In this document: piece after piece, positions 6,083-14,695 of the stretch
Layout of the letters: every line of letters starts with the position of its first letter
Numbering within the stretch: position 1 is the first letter of the stretch
IMG/VR virus record: IMGVR_UViG_3300042516_001094
Location: 1 to 23,355 of that record
Source of the DNA: a virus
Direction: 5' to 3' (one strand)
Length of the DNA stretch: 23,355 bases
Program-made: the position numbers and the translations under genes
The notes under the pieces: model-generated
Seen by the model: only the letters and a program-made list of their open reading frames with translations
The model's database searches: none
What the model was told of the DNA's origin: nothing

Positions 6083-6840
6083 AATGCCACCCATGCGCCG
6101 CTGACTCGCGCCTGCATCTGGTTATCAGTCGTGTTGTAGAGTATCATTCCGTTGGTTGCCGTCATCGCGTTGCGCTGCGTGGTTGTCATGCGCGGCACAA
6201 GCAATGCGCCGGTTGTTGACGTGATGTCGAGCGCGGTAGACGCGGCAGGAGTCTGGGTGCCGATGGCAACGTTGCCCTGAGGCGTCACCCGCAAAATTTC
6301 CGTAAACGTCGCCGAGTTCTGCCTTGCGCCGAAACACAGTATGTTGCCCGCTAGTGTGCCAATCTTCCAACCAAACCCTGAGCCCGCCGGAGACATCTTG
6401 AACTCAAGCCCTCTAGACCCATCAATCGTGGCGGCCTCAAACGGATCCTGGATCTGCAAATACCCCCGAGTAGTCGCCTCGCCTGTTCCCGCGGCGTAAG
6501 ACCCGACGGTCAGCAATGTTTGCGGCAAGGTCGTGGCGATGCCCCACCGACCCGCCGTGTCAATCCGCCCGCGATCAACCTGTGAGCCGGTCTGGAATAT
6601 AATCGCGTCGGTCGTGCCCACGACGCTAGTAGAGCGAAGCGTTAGCGTAGAGCCCGCCGCGCCGCCGCCAGTCACCACAGGCATAATACCCGACGCCGCC
6701 GACACGATCACATTCGACAGCGTGTACCCACCACCGTTCACATTGTCGCCCCAGGCCCGAATATCGTTGCCGAGGTTGTTAATGTCGGTGAACGACAAGG
6801 TATCGGAAGCGATGAAATTGACCCGCGACAGCCACGCCAT
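6079..6840 (-). CDS. short tail fibre protein
   Basis: A 253-residue protein. It starts MAWLSRVNFIASDTLSFTDI and continues NNLGNDIRAWGDNVNGGGYT, an attachment-type N-terminus common in phage fibres. A Gly/Thr-rich beta middle follows (GGGAAGSTLTLRSTSVVGTT, TLPQTLLTVGSYAAGTGEAT, LRVTPQGNVAIGTQTPAAST). The C-terminus ALDITSTTGALLVPRMTTTQ then RNAMTATNGMILYNTTDNQM is a motif seen very widely at the ends of phage and environmental fibre or surface proteins, just before a terminal receptor-binding strand. The protein is short for a fibre and lacks a chaperone domain. It overlaps the upstream gene as TAATG and the next gene as ATGA. It is likely part of the adsorption apparatus. Confidence 0.82.
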   Translation of the reverse strand: MAWLSRVNFIASDTLSFTDINNLGNDIRAWGDNVNGGGYTLSNVIVSAASGIMPVVTGGGAAGSTLTLRSTSVVGTTDAIIFQTGSQVDRGRIDTAGRWGIATTLPQTLLTVGSYAAGTGEATTRGYLQIQDPFEAATIDGSRGLEFKMSPAGSGFGWKIGTLAGNILCFGARQNSATFTEILRVTPQGNVAIGTQTPAASTALDITSTTGALLVPRMTTTQRNAMTATNGMILYNTTDNQMQARVSGAWVAL

Positions 6841-7073
6841 TAGCTTGCCGCCTCGACGCGCACGAGCGCCGTTGCGTCATCGTTCATGCGGTAAGTGTCG
6901 TTGGCGTCAACCTCGTGCGACTCCAGAATCGTCTGCAGAACCATCTGCACCGTCATCTGCAGCGCCTTCTCAATGTCCTGAAGCGGCGCAATCTTCGCGC
7001 GGTTGGCGTTGATTTCCATGACGCACTGGTTGAGCCGCGCCTGCTGTTGTTTGGTGAGTTGGATCGTGTCCAT
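6840..7073 (-). CDS. small helical protein of unknown function
   Basis: A 77-residue protein starting MDTIQLTKQQQARLNQCVME. It continues through INANRAKIAPLQDIEKALQM and TVQMVLQTILESHEVDANDT to YRMNDDATALVRVEAAS. Almost all of it is predicted helical with heptad-like spacing of Leu, Ile and Val, so a coiled coil is likely. There is no signal peptide or membrane segment. It sits seven bases after the tail-tip gene and its TAA shares one base with the ATG of the tail fibre gene, so it belongs to the same operon. It could be a fibre chaperone or a small structural connector, but nothing in the sequence proves either. I do not recognise a named family. Confidence 0.7.
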   Translation of the reverse strand: MDTIQLTKQQQARLNQCVMEINANRAKIAPLQDIEKALQMTVQMVLQTILESHEVDANDTYRMNDDATALVRVEAAS

Positions 7074-7080
7074 AGGTCTA

Positions 7081-10000
7081 TTATGTCGTACGAATGCCGC
7101 CGGTAAAACCGAATGTCGCCGACGTCAGGCCCGACGCGCTGCCGACTGATGTTGTGGTCGAGGAAACGTTGCTGACCAGCGTGCTGCTGTTGCGGGTAAG
7201 GCTCACCGTCGATTGCGACGCGAACTCACTGATGGTGTCCGTCGTCGTGGTAATGCTTTGCACCACGGTCTCCGTCTGTGGGTTGCTGGAGTGGTCCAGG
7301 TAGTTGAGTGTAATCGCTGAATAGCTCACGCCGGTCACCACTGACGTCGTCGAGGTGTTAACGTTGGTCACGACCGTCTGACTGGCCGGCGCGTCGAGGT
7401 AGTTGATGCTGGTCGTCGTCTGGCCCACTGAAGACACGACGGTTGAACTGCTCACGGTCAGGCCGGTCAACACGCTGGAAGACGCGGTGACGCCGGGAGT
7501 TGCGCCGATGGAGAAGGAGCCGCCGGAGATTGCGCCGGTCGCTGTAATCGCCCCAGCGGTAAGCGTAAGCCCAACGCTCCCCGACGTATTCCGTAACTGA
7601 ATACTCGGCCCAGGATTCGGCCCAACGCCGTCAAATCCACTGTAAATTCGCAGGTTCTGCGAAGACGAGCCGCTTCCCGATCCATCGGAAAAAACAAGCT
7701 CATTCCGACTAACACTGCAAAACCACCCCGTCGAATTAGAGGTGCAAAAAAAACCAGCAAAGTTCGAATACGGATCGGCCCCATTAGATACCCGAGTCGT
7801 CAGCCCATTCGCGTTAAGTACCAGCGTCGCATCGTTGATCGTGACGTTCCCGCTGGAATCCGCCTTCAACTTGCCCGTGGCGAAGCTCGTGCCGCCCACT
7901 GACAACGTTTTAAACCACCCGCCCTCGTTGCCAGACTCCACGCCGATAAAGCCGATCTGTGATCCGCTCGCGTTGTAGACGCCGAACTTGCCGGGCTTCG
8001 ACCCACCGCCGCCGACGCTGATTTCGGTCGCGTCCAGCTTGGCGGTTGTGACGGCGTTCGCGGCTATGGTCCCAGCGGTAACGGCGTTGGTCGCGATCTT
8101 CCCGGCGATCACAGCGTTGGCCGCGATCTCATTGGCGGTGACGGCGTTCGCGGCTAGCTTCGCGGTAACGATGGCCCCGGCGGCGATCTCGTTGGCGGTC
8201 ACCGCATTCGCCGCGATCTTGGCAGTCGTGATGGCTCCGGCAATGATCTTCGGCGAGGTGACGGCGTCGGTAGCGATCTTTGTTTCGGTCACCGCCGACG
8301 TGTCTATCTTGGTGTTCGTCACCGCGCCGGTAGCGATCAAGCTGTCCGTGATGCCGCTCACGGCGACGCGCAAGTTGCCCGTGCCGTCGATGGTAATGGC
8401 CGTGCCAACCTTGACCTGCAGGAACGAGCCGTTGACCTGGAAGTTGTCCGTTGACGCCGGAAGAAACTTGCGGAGGTCCAGCGTGCCCGCTGCGCTGCCG
8501 ATGTTGAGGGTGTTTTGCGGCGTCCCGGCCACTTCGGAGTTGGTCCGATTGTTGACATCGAACGACACCAGCTTGGCTGTAACCGTCGTTGCCGCCGCCG
8601 GATTCGGGATATTGACCGAGATTGGCGAGGGCGTTGCCGCCACCGACGACAACAGCGTTGCCCCGTCGTAGACGCGCAGTTCAACGCCGCCCCAGGTCAC
8701 ATCAGACGGCGCGGTGAATGTCGCCGTGATGCGCTGTAGCGTAGTGCCGTCAGACCCGGCCACCGTTGCCGCCGCAAACGATGCGCCGGTAACGTGAGAG
8801 GTCCATTCCGTGCCAGCCGTGCCAGCCGACGGCGGCGAAACCGCGATGGTCGCCGACGGCGTACCCACTGCCGGGTTGCGCCCGTCCGTGTTGGCGTTTG
8901 CGTTGTTATCGACGCTGACGGCGTAGAACAACCACGTCGCCGCCGCTTGCGGAAACGCCGAGAACTCTGCCGTTAGGCCGGTGCCGGTTTCCGCGCCGGT
9001 CACTTGGATTTTCTCGTTGCCAGGCAAATGCAGCCAAATCACCACGCCGCCCCATCTCGCCAGCGCCGCCGCGCCGCTTGGTTGCGCCCAAGCTAGGTCG
9101 ATCAGCAGAGACTTCTGCCCTTGCCCGTTGGTAGCGTAACGGGCGTTGGTCGCCGTAAAACCGGTCACGTTGTCGGCGTAGGGCGTCAGCACCGGACGGC
9201 TAGCCAGCGGCCACGTAACAGTGGCGTTGGCTAATGGCGTCAGGCCAGAGACAATGGTGTTGATGCGCGGCTTCTCGCTCGCGTCCATAGACACAAACCA
9301 GCAACGAATGATCGACGACCCAACGAAAAGGTCGTACCAATCGCTGCGCGCCGTCGTCTCGTTGACCGCCAGCGCCGGGCCCTGCGCGCGGTTGCCGTCG
9401 GCGTATTCGTAAACGATCTGCACGCCGCCAAACTCGCGCTGCCAAGCCGCCGGAGGCGACGCTGGCGCGGTCCAGCCGAACACTAGTCTGTACTTCGGGG
9501 AGGCTACTTGCGAGTCGTCGTACTGCACGGTCACGCTTACGCCGGTCACCAACCGCGCGTACTCTTCGCCGGACTGGTAAATTGTGTCGCCGACGGTGAT
9601 GGTCACGTTGGGCGTTGCGTTGGTGTTGCCTGCGCGGACGAGCTCGGCCTCAGCCGTCTCGCTGTAGCTGGCCAGGTAAAACCGTTTGGTCTCCGCCTGG
9701 GTCGGGCGCGGAATGTAGATCGTTGCGGGGCTGGTGAGATGATAGCCCCGGTCAATCGGGGCGAAGGTTCCGCCCAAGTTGCGCGTGCCGCCCAGAGTCG
9801 CGGAGGAGTTGAGTGGCACCGCCCCGCCGGTCGATTGGTCTACCGGCTCCTCCCACACGTGGACGCCGATAAAGTCGCCGAGGGGCGACGGCGCGGTGAA
9901 AAACAGCTTCACCCGCACAGTCGTCTCGTCGGCGAACTCGCTGGTCGCCGTAACGCCCGTGACGTTGTCGGGTGCTGTCGGAGTGCTGGTGCTGTTGGTG

Positions 10001-11589
10001 CCGCCGCTGGTGCCGCTGATGGTGGAGACCGCCCCGCCCATGCCAGCCAACGCCCGCCAGTACTCCTGCACGCCAACGATGCTCGTGCCGGTGATGGCGC
10101 GGACGCGGAAGCGCAAATACAGCCCGGCCACGTCAATCACTTGCACATCGTGGATCAGATACGACGACGACGAAACGCCGCGCGGCGTGTTGGCAATCGT
10201 CTGAATCTGGCCAGGTCGCAACGTCACGCAGAGCGGCTCAACCTGCTCGTCGGTCTCGTAGCTGATTTCGGTTACCGGGTCCTTCTTCGCTGCGATGACC
10301 TGCTGGGCCTCGGCAAGCGCCTGTAGCTGGCCCAGGTCGCGCTCCAAGAACGCCTCGTAGCGTCCGCTGCCGCCGCCCTCCTGCGTGATGGTGCCGCTGA
10401 TGTCGCCCGCATCTTCCGCCGTGATCGTGTCAGCGCCCAGCGCCCGGTAAGATACCGTCAGCGTGTCAGCGCTGGTCAGCACGTCTGCGCCAGCGTCTTG
10501 GCGAATCTGCGTCGAGCCAAATTGCCAGTACCACGCCTTTTCGGTGTCCGACAGGTACTGGCCGAAGTCTACGTCTTGGTCGTTGAGGCGAATCGATACA
10601 ATCTGCCCCAGTCGCCGCGACAGCGTGAAGGCCCGCGCCGTGCCGTTGCCGGTGAACGGCTCCACCAGTGCCGCCACTTGCTCAGGCGGCACGCGCGACA
10701 GCGTGGCGTTGGCCTTGTCCTCGCGGGTGCGCCGAGCCTGCAGACTGCGATAGTTTGCGCTGCTGGTGGAAATGCTGAATGGCGCGGTCGCAAACGTGCG
10801 CGGCTTAAAGTACAGCTCGCGGTCTTCGTCGATCCACCAAACAAAGTTGCACAGCGCCGCAAGCTGGCCAATGGCTTCAGATACCGTGGTGCTTGCGTCG
10901 AACGTGACCACGTCCACCACAACGCCGTCATCGACGTTCGTGCTGCCGATGCCTTCGTTGGATGCAAAGTTGGTGATAAGGTCTTTGACGATCAGCCCAG
11001 CGCGCCCGGTCACGAGCACTTGATCCAGCGTGCCAGTGTCGGTGATGTCCACCGCCCCGCCGCCAGAGCTTAGCGACAGTTGCAGCGTGGTCGCGCCAGC
11101 GTTGACAACAAAGTACTCTGTGGTGCCGCTTAATCCGCCGCAAATGGCCCCCTGTGCGTGCGCCTTGACTCGGACCTTGTCACCGTTCACCCTGCCATGC
11201 GCGGACGCCGTGGTAAGCGTATTCGTGCTGGCGTCGGCAGTGTACACGAAGCTACCGTCGTAGTGCGCGGGTAGCGCCGTGGATGGATTGAAGCACCGCC
11301 GCCGGTCAAGCCGCTGCTCCCAAGTAATGCCCGAAATCTCATAATAGGCGCCTGGCGCCGCGCCTGCTTCGGTAATCGAGACTTCCGACACCTCGTCGAT
11401 GCTGCCCGCCCAGAGCTTCGTGCCGCCGGTCCAGATTTCGACCAATTGGCCCTGTTGTGGCCGATATGCGCCGCTCGTGGATACCACCCGACAGCCAAAG
11501 GTCGCCCGGTTGCCCAGAGTCGCCGACAGCGAAAGCGTGTACGGCACAATTTCGCGGATGGATCCGCCGATGTAAACGTCGATGCTCAC
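7081..11589 (-). CDS. tail hub / tip protein with FN3-like and decapeptide repeats
   Basis: A 1502-residue protein, the largest here, following the tape measure as tail-tip proteins do. It starts with GTG in a GTGA overlap. Residues 1 to about 520 resemble a baseplate-hub-like domain (GQLVEIWTGGTKLWAGSIDE, ISGITWEQRLDRRRCF, AGLIVKDLITNFASNEGI, WWIDEDRELYFKPR). It is split by an inserted beta-domain at about 111-195 (YTADASTNTLTTASAHGRVN, VVNAGATTLQLSLSSGG) that I know from many phage proteins. Residues about 530-1085 hold several FN3-like beta repeats (VKLFFTAPSPLGDFIGVHVW, ITATFTAPSDVTWGGVEL). Residues 1087-1186 are ten decapeptide repeats. The C-terminus is Ser/Thr/Val-rich with two SINYLD/TLNYLD repeats. 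It likely closes the tail end and carries receptor-binding or spike functions; host specificity is inferred. Confidence 0.85.
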   Translation of the reverse strand: MSIDVYIGGSIREIVPYTLSLSATLGNRATFGCRVVSTSGAYRPQQGQLVEIWTGGTKLWAGSIDEVSEVSITEAGAAPGAYYEISGITWEQRLDRRRCFNPSTALPAHYDGSFVYTADASTNTLTTASAHGRVNGDKVRVKAHAQGAICGGLSGTTEYFVVNAGATTLQLSLSSGGGAVDITDTGTLDQVLVTGRAGLIVKDLITNFASNEGIGSTNVDDGVVVDVVTFDASTTVSEAIGQLAALCNFVWWIDEDRELYFKPRTFATAPFSISTSSANYRSLQARRTREDKANATLSRVPPEQVAALVEPFTGNGTARAFTLSRRLGQIVSIRLNDQDVDFGQYLSDTEKAWYWQFGSTQIRQDAGADVLTSADTLTVSYRALGADTITAEDAGDISGTITQEGGGSGRYEAFLERDLGQLQALAEAQQVIAAKKDPVTEISYETDEQVEPLCVTLRPGQIQTIANTPRGVSSSSYLIHDVQVIDVAGLYLRFRVRAITGTSIVGVQEYWRALAGMGGAVSTISGTSGGTNSTSTPTAPDNVTGVTATSEFADETTVRVKLFFTAPSPLGDFIGVHVWEEPVDQSTGGAVPLNSSATLGGTRNLGGTFAPIDRGYHLTSPATIYIPRPTQAETKRFYLASYSETAEAELVRAGNTNATPNVTITVGDTIYQSGEEYARLVTGVSVTVQYDDSQVASPKYRLVFGWTAPASPPAAWQREFGGVQIVYEYADGNRAQGPALAVNETTARSDWYDLFVGSSIIRCWFVSMDASEKPRINTIVSGLTPLANATVTWPLASRPVLTPYADNVTGFTATNARYATNGQGQKSLLIDLAWAQPSGAAALARWGGVVIWLHLPGNEKIQVTGAETGTGLTAEFSAFPQAAATWLFYAVSVDNNANANTDGRNPAVGTPSATIAVSPPSAGTAGTEWTSHVTGASFAAATVAGSDGTTLQRITATFTAPSDVTWGGVELRVYDGATLLSSVAATPSPISVNIPNPAAATTVTAKLVSFDVNNRTNSEVAGTPQNTLNIGSAAGTLDLRKFLPASTDNFQVNGSFLQVKVGTAITIDGTGNLRVAVSGITDSLIATGAVTNTKIDTSAVTETKIATDAVTSPKIIAGAITTAKIAANAVTANEIAAGAIVTAKLAANAVTANEIAANAVIAGKIATNAVTAGTIAANAVTTAKLDATEISVGGGGSKPGKFGVYNASGSQIGFIGVESGNEGGWFKTLSVGGTSFATGKLKADSSGNVTINDATLVLNANGLTTRVSNGADPYSNFAGFFCTSNSTGWFCSVSRNELVFSDGSGSGSSSQNLRIYSGFDGVGPNPGPSIQLRNTSGSVGLTLTAGAITATGAISGGSFSIGATPGVTASSSVLTGLTVSSSTVVSSVGQTTTSINYLDAPASQTVVTNVNTSTTSVVTGVSYSAITLNYLDHSSNPQTETVVQSITTTTDTISEFASQSTVSLTRNSSTLVSNVSSTTTSVGSASGLTSATFGFTGGIRTT
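8032..8331 (-). repeat. ten 30-bp repeats coding decapeptides in the tail tip protein
   Basis: Exactly ten consecutive 10-residue units fill these 300 bases, running from TGAVTNTKID through ANAVTANEIA (twice) to ANAVTTAKLD. The consensus is (A/T)-x-A-(V/I)-T-x-x-K-(I/L)-A. Repeats of this kind occur in tail-tip proteins and fibre shafts and probably fold as a trimeric beta-structured or triple-helical shaft. The DNA repeats are similar but not identical, so copy number could change by recombination without breaking the frame. Confidence 0.85.
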
Positions 11590-14183
11590 CTGGGAATCAC
11601 TCCGAGCAGTTTCAATTCACGGGTCAATGCGTCGAGTAGCTGGCGCGTGTCGCCGGTCGTGCTGATGTTGATGGTTACCGCACCGCCGCCGCCAGCCAAG
11701 CCCATCTGGCGCGTCTCCATGCGGATCAGCGAGTCCCAAATATCTTTCAGCTTCGGCAGGTACTCATTGTTTTTTTCGAGCAGGTGTAGCAGGTGGATCT
11801 GTGAGTAGCGGACTTCCTTCTCGATAAGATCCAGCGTCTTGTTCATGGCCGAAAACTGGAAGTTCCCAATGATGCCGCTGATGGCCGAGGCTACCCCAGC
11901 CACCGCGCCTACAATCGCCGTTGCGCCGCCGGACGCTGCCGCTGCCGCTCCACCGACAGCCGTAGACGCGCCGCCAGCCACGCCCGGAACCGCAGCGCCC
12001 GCTGCGCTTGCCGCGCCACCCACAACGCCGGGGATGGCCGACGTAGCCGCCTTCGCCGTGCCGCCAAACAACCCGCCGATGGCCCCGGCTACGCCGCCGA
12101 GATTGGATAAAAGCCCGCCGAGAGCGGCGATCACTTTGTTGATGCCGTTCTCGATCACTGTGCGAATAAGCGACTTCGCTATCTGCTTGCCGAGTTCCTC
12201 GAACTTCTGGCCCACCTTGCCGCCGCTTACCATTATGTCGGCAAGGCCGCGCGACAGGTCAGTGACGATGGTCGACACCTGCCGGGAGATGGCCTGCTGC
12301 GTCTTTTTCCAGTCGCTCGCCACGTCGCGGGACAAAATCTTGATCATCTCCGCGCCACGCTTGGCGGAGCGGGCCTGCTCTGCCGCCCGCAATGCATCAT
12401 CATTCCGACGCGGCTCACCAGTCATGATGAGCTGCCCCAGCTCCAGCCCACGCGCAGACGATGCGGCCATCTGGATATCGCCAATGGCCATCATGGCCCG
12501 CTCACGCGCAAAGTCAAACGAATCGGCGACCTCTAGTGTCTTCGGGCGGATCGCGCCGAGGCCGTCGATCAGCTTTAGGTATTCTTGGCCTAGCGCTTCA
12601 GTGGCGCGTTGTAGGTCGACAGATGATACCTTGCCCTGCTCGTAGGCGACCTGGATACGCTCGACCGCCGTCCGGGCGAGCACAAACGAACCAATCACGT
12701 CGGTGGTATTGACCACGCCAAGCCGCTCAAAGCTGTTTGCGAGTTGATCCACAACCGGCTTGAGCTTTGTCTTTTTGTCGGCAAGCTCCATGGCCGCTTT
12801 GGCCCCAGCCAAATATTGATCTACCAGTTTTTCGGCGTCGGTTTTCGCATTCGCCATCGGCTTGGCGTTTTTTTGCAATTCGTGCTGGATCAAAATCAAG
12901 CCTTTATTGAACTCATCCAGCCCAATCTTGCCGCTGCGGTACTTGGCCTCTAGCTCGCCGACTGCCTTTGACTTTCCGCGAAGATGCTTAACAAGGTTTT
13001 CCGTGGAATTGCTATAGATCAGATTGCTTTGATTGAGGTTTTGTTCAGCAGCATATAGATCATAATGGGCAGCGATCAAAACACCAATGCCGACGACGGC
13101 AGCAGCCGCAGCAGCCGAAAACACGCCGAGCGCAATCGCTGCCTGAGTTGTGCCAGCCGCCACTCCGGCCATGGCCAGTACTTGTGCGCCAAGCGCAGAG
13201 CCAAAAGCCCCTATCGCGCCGATCGCCGCGACAATCAAGGTCCGCAGCTTAAACAGTCCGGCCATGACCGCGCCAAGTTTTTCTATGACGCTGCCCAAAA
13301 CAAATATTGCGGCAGGAATGGCAGCGCCAAACGCAACCACCTCAACCGTAGCCTTCTTCGTGCTGTCCGACAGGCCGTTAAAACCAATTGCCAAGTTCTT
13401 CGCGCTTTCAACTGCCGGATTGATAAAGTCTGCCAGCACCATCTTGCCGATTGGCAGCAAAGCCTTGCCAAGCTCTGCCGCTGTTTGGGCCGTTGCTTCT
13501 TGCAGATTCGCAAATGCAGTCTTAGCCCCCGCCGTTGCCCTCTCGCTCTTCCCAAGCTCGGCAGTGATAATTTGAATAAACTGCTGGGAGCTAATCCCCA
13601 TCTTCTCAAAGACCTTAGCTGGATCACCAAGCGCCGCTGCGCCAAACTTTTCCTTGATAATCGCCGCGATCTGCGGAATACGCTCAATAATGGGGTCAAG
13701 GTTCTCTTTCGTCACCTTTCCCACCGCGCCTAGCTGCGAAAGCTGCTTGATGACCTCGCTAAAATCTTCCTTGCCGCCACCAACCACGGCCAGGGCGTTC
13801 CCCAGCTCCATCATGATTCGACGCGATTCATCGGCGCTGTTGCCGAGTACCTGCAGCCTGATTGAGCCCTTAACGGCGTCTTCCAGATTCAGGCCGGGTA
13901 GCTTTGCCACCTGTTTCAGCCGCTCCATTTCCTCGGCGGCCGCCTTGGTGGACTTCATGGTAGCGGCCAAGCCGTTCCCCAGCGATTCCATCTTGGCAGC
14001 AGCGGCCAAAGCCCCAGCCGCCACCCCTGCCAGTGGCGCAGTTATGCCAATCGACAACGCCTGCCCGGCCTGAGCCACGTCGGCCCCAAACCGCTTGATT
14101 TTATTCAGGCTGGCATTGACCTTCTTATCAAAATCGTCGGTGCTGGCCCCGATGCGGACAATCAGGTTGCTGAGTACGGGCAT
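11586..14183 (-). CDS. tape measure protein
   Basis: An 865-residue protein that sets tail length and probably passes into the host envelope during DNA entry. It starts MPVLSNLIVRIGASTDDFDK, a frequent tape-measure start ('l.v.iga...~f...l'). The N-terminal domain includes MESLGNGLAATMKSTKAAAE and ILRL-like RLQVLGNSADESRRIM, the tape-measure N-terminal pattern. A long hydrophobic stretch at about 285-375 (AIFVLGSVIEKLGAVMAGLF, LIVAAIGAIGAFGSALGAQV) can form several membrane segments. Then come helical coiled-coil parts, and a Gly/Ala-rich hydrophobic stretch (about 680-770). At roughly 1.5 angstrom per helical residue the tail would be near 130 nm, by inference. The ATG overlaps the chaperone long-form stop by one base; its own stop overlaps the next start as GTGA. 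Confidence 0.93.
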   Translation of the reverse strand: MPVLSNLIVRIGASTDDFDKKVNASLNKIKRFGADVAQAGQALSIGITAPLAGVAAGALAAAAKMESLGNGLAATMKSTKAAAEEMERLKQVAKLPGLNLEDAVKGSIRLQVLGNSADESRRIMMELGNALAVVGGGKEDFSEVIKQLSQLGAVGKVTKENLDPIIERIPQIAAIIKEKFGAAALGDPAKVFEKMGISSQQFIQIITAELGKSERATAGAKTAFANLQEATAQTAAELGKALLPIGKMVLADFINPAVESAKNLAIGFNGLSDSTKKATVEVVAFGAAIPAAIFVLGSVIEKLGAVMAGLFKLRTLIVAAIGAIGAFGSALGAQVLAMAGVAAGTTQAAIALGVFSAAAAAAVVGIGVLIAAHYDLYAAEQNLNQSNLIYSNSTENLVKHLRGKSKAVGELEAKYRSGKIGLDEFNKGLILIQHELQKNAKPMANAKTDAEKLVDQYLAGAKAAMELADKKTKLKPVVDQLANSFERLGVVNTTDVIGSFVLARTAVERIQVAYEQGKVSSVDLQRATEALGQEYLKLIDGLGAIRPKTLEVADSFDFARERAMMAIGDIQMAASSARGLELGQLIMTGEPRRNDDALRAAEQARSAKRGAEMIKILSRDVASDWKKTQQAISRQVSTIVTDLSRGLADIMVSGGKVGQKFEELGKQIAKSLIRTVIENGINKVIAALGGLLSNLGGVAGAIGGLFGGTAKAATSAIPGVVGGAASAAGAAVPGVAGGASTAVGGAAAAASGGATAIVGAVAGVASAISGIIGNFQFSAMNKTLDLIEKEVRYSQIHLLHLLEKNNEYLPKLKDIWDSLIRMETRQMGLAGGGGAVTINISTTGDTRQLLDALTRELKLLGVIPR

Positions 14184-14694
14184 TAGCGGCGACCTCGCGC
14201 CTTAGCCGCCGCTTCTTTCGATGCCTTTTCTTGCTCCTGGTGCTTCATCTCCAGATACGCTCCCCATTCGGAAAACTCGCTCGATGACATCGTCGCCAGC
14301 AACTTACCCACTGTCATGTGCAAATGCTCGGCGAGCGCAAACGCAAACTTGCGCTCGCCGGTTAGTTTTTTGCCGCTTCAGCCGCCGCGTTCTCGGTCAG
14401 GCCGGAGATGCGGCAGATTTCCGTAACCACGCGGTCGATGACGCTGCCGGACATGCCCAGCAGCGCGTCCTGATGGGCCTGCTCGAATACAGGCTTGCCC
14501 GTCTCGGGGTCGAAGGCCGATGCGATCAGCAACCGCACCATGGCCAGCGCCGGGGTTTTCTTGGCGTCTTCGCCGAAACGGATGCGTTGGCCAGCGTCCA
14601 TCTCGGTAATTCCAATCTTCGCGTCCCACTCGGGCACGTCGATTACTTCGGTCTTGAGTTGCACCGCTAAAATGCGGTCAGCAAGGGTTTTCAT
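14183..14694 (-). CDS. tail assembly chaperone, -1 frameshift long form (gpGT-like)
   Basis: A -1 slip at A AAA AAC (14371-14365) avoids the TAA at 14364-14362. It adds 60 residues, beginning LTGERKFAFALAEHLHMTVG and continuing through KLLATMSSSEFSEWGAYLEM to KHQEQEKASKEAAAKARGRR, for a total of 170 residues. The added part has the 'la..l..tv.eLl..ms..Ef.eW.aY' pattern of gpT-type extensions and is charged and helical at its end. Its stop TAA at 14185-14183 shares one base with the ATG of the tape measure gene, so the extension fills the otherwise empty 178 nt exactly. In the lambda model the gpG part coats the tape measure and the T part recruits tube subunits. Coordinates are given as the full span; the join is at 14365. 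Confidence 0.88.
14329..14371 (-). promoter_or_regulatory. programmed -1 frameshift signal (slippery heptamer plus hairpin)
   Basis: On the minus strand the heptamer AAAAAAC occupies 14371-14365, in phase as A AAA AAC. The zero-frame stop TAA follows at once. After four bases comes a perfect 12-base-pair hairpin: CGGCGAGCGCAA (14360-14349), an eight-base loop (14348-14341) and TTGCGCTCGCCG (14340-14329). Slippery site, short spacer and strong stem are the classic elements of -1 frameshifting in tail chaperone genes. The four-base spacer is at the short end; melting of the first pair or two would lengthen it. Confidence 0.88.
14362..14694 (-). CDS. tail assembly chaperone, short form (gpG-like)
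   Basis: A 110-residue protein between the tail tube genes and the tape measure gene, the conserved place of the tail assembly chaperone in siphoviruses. It begins MKTLADRILAVQLKTEVIDV. It contains WDAKIGITEMDAGQRIRF, a helical part (AMVRLLIASAFDPETGKPVF) and GMSGSVIDRVVTEICRISGL. It ends EAAKN at a TAA placed directly after a slippery heptamer. This is the zero-frame product. Like lambda gpG, it would bind and protect the tape measure protein before the tube assembles around it. It starts two bases after the preceding stop (TAGTATG) with no strong ribosome site, so translation is probably coupled to the tube gene. Confidence 0.85.
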   Translation of the reverse strand: MKTLADRILAVQLKTEVIDVPEWDAKIGITEMDAGQRIRFGEDAKKTPALAMVRLLIASAFDPETGKPVFEQAHQDALLGMSGSVIDRVVTEICRISGLTENAAAEAAKN

Positions 14695-14695
14695 A

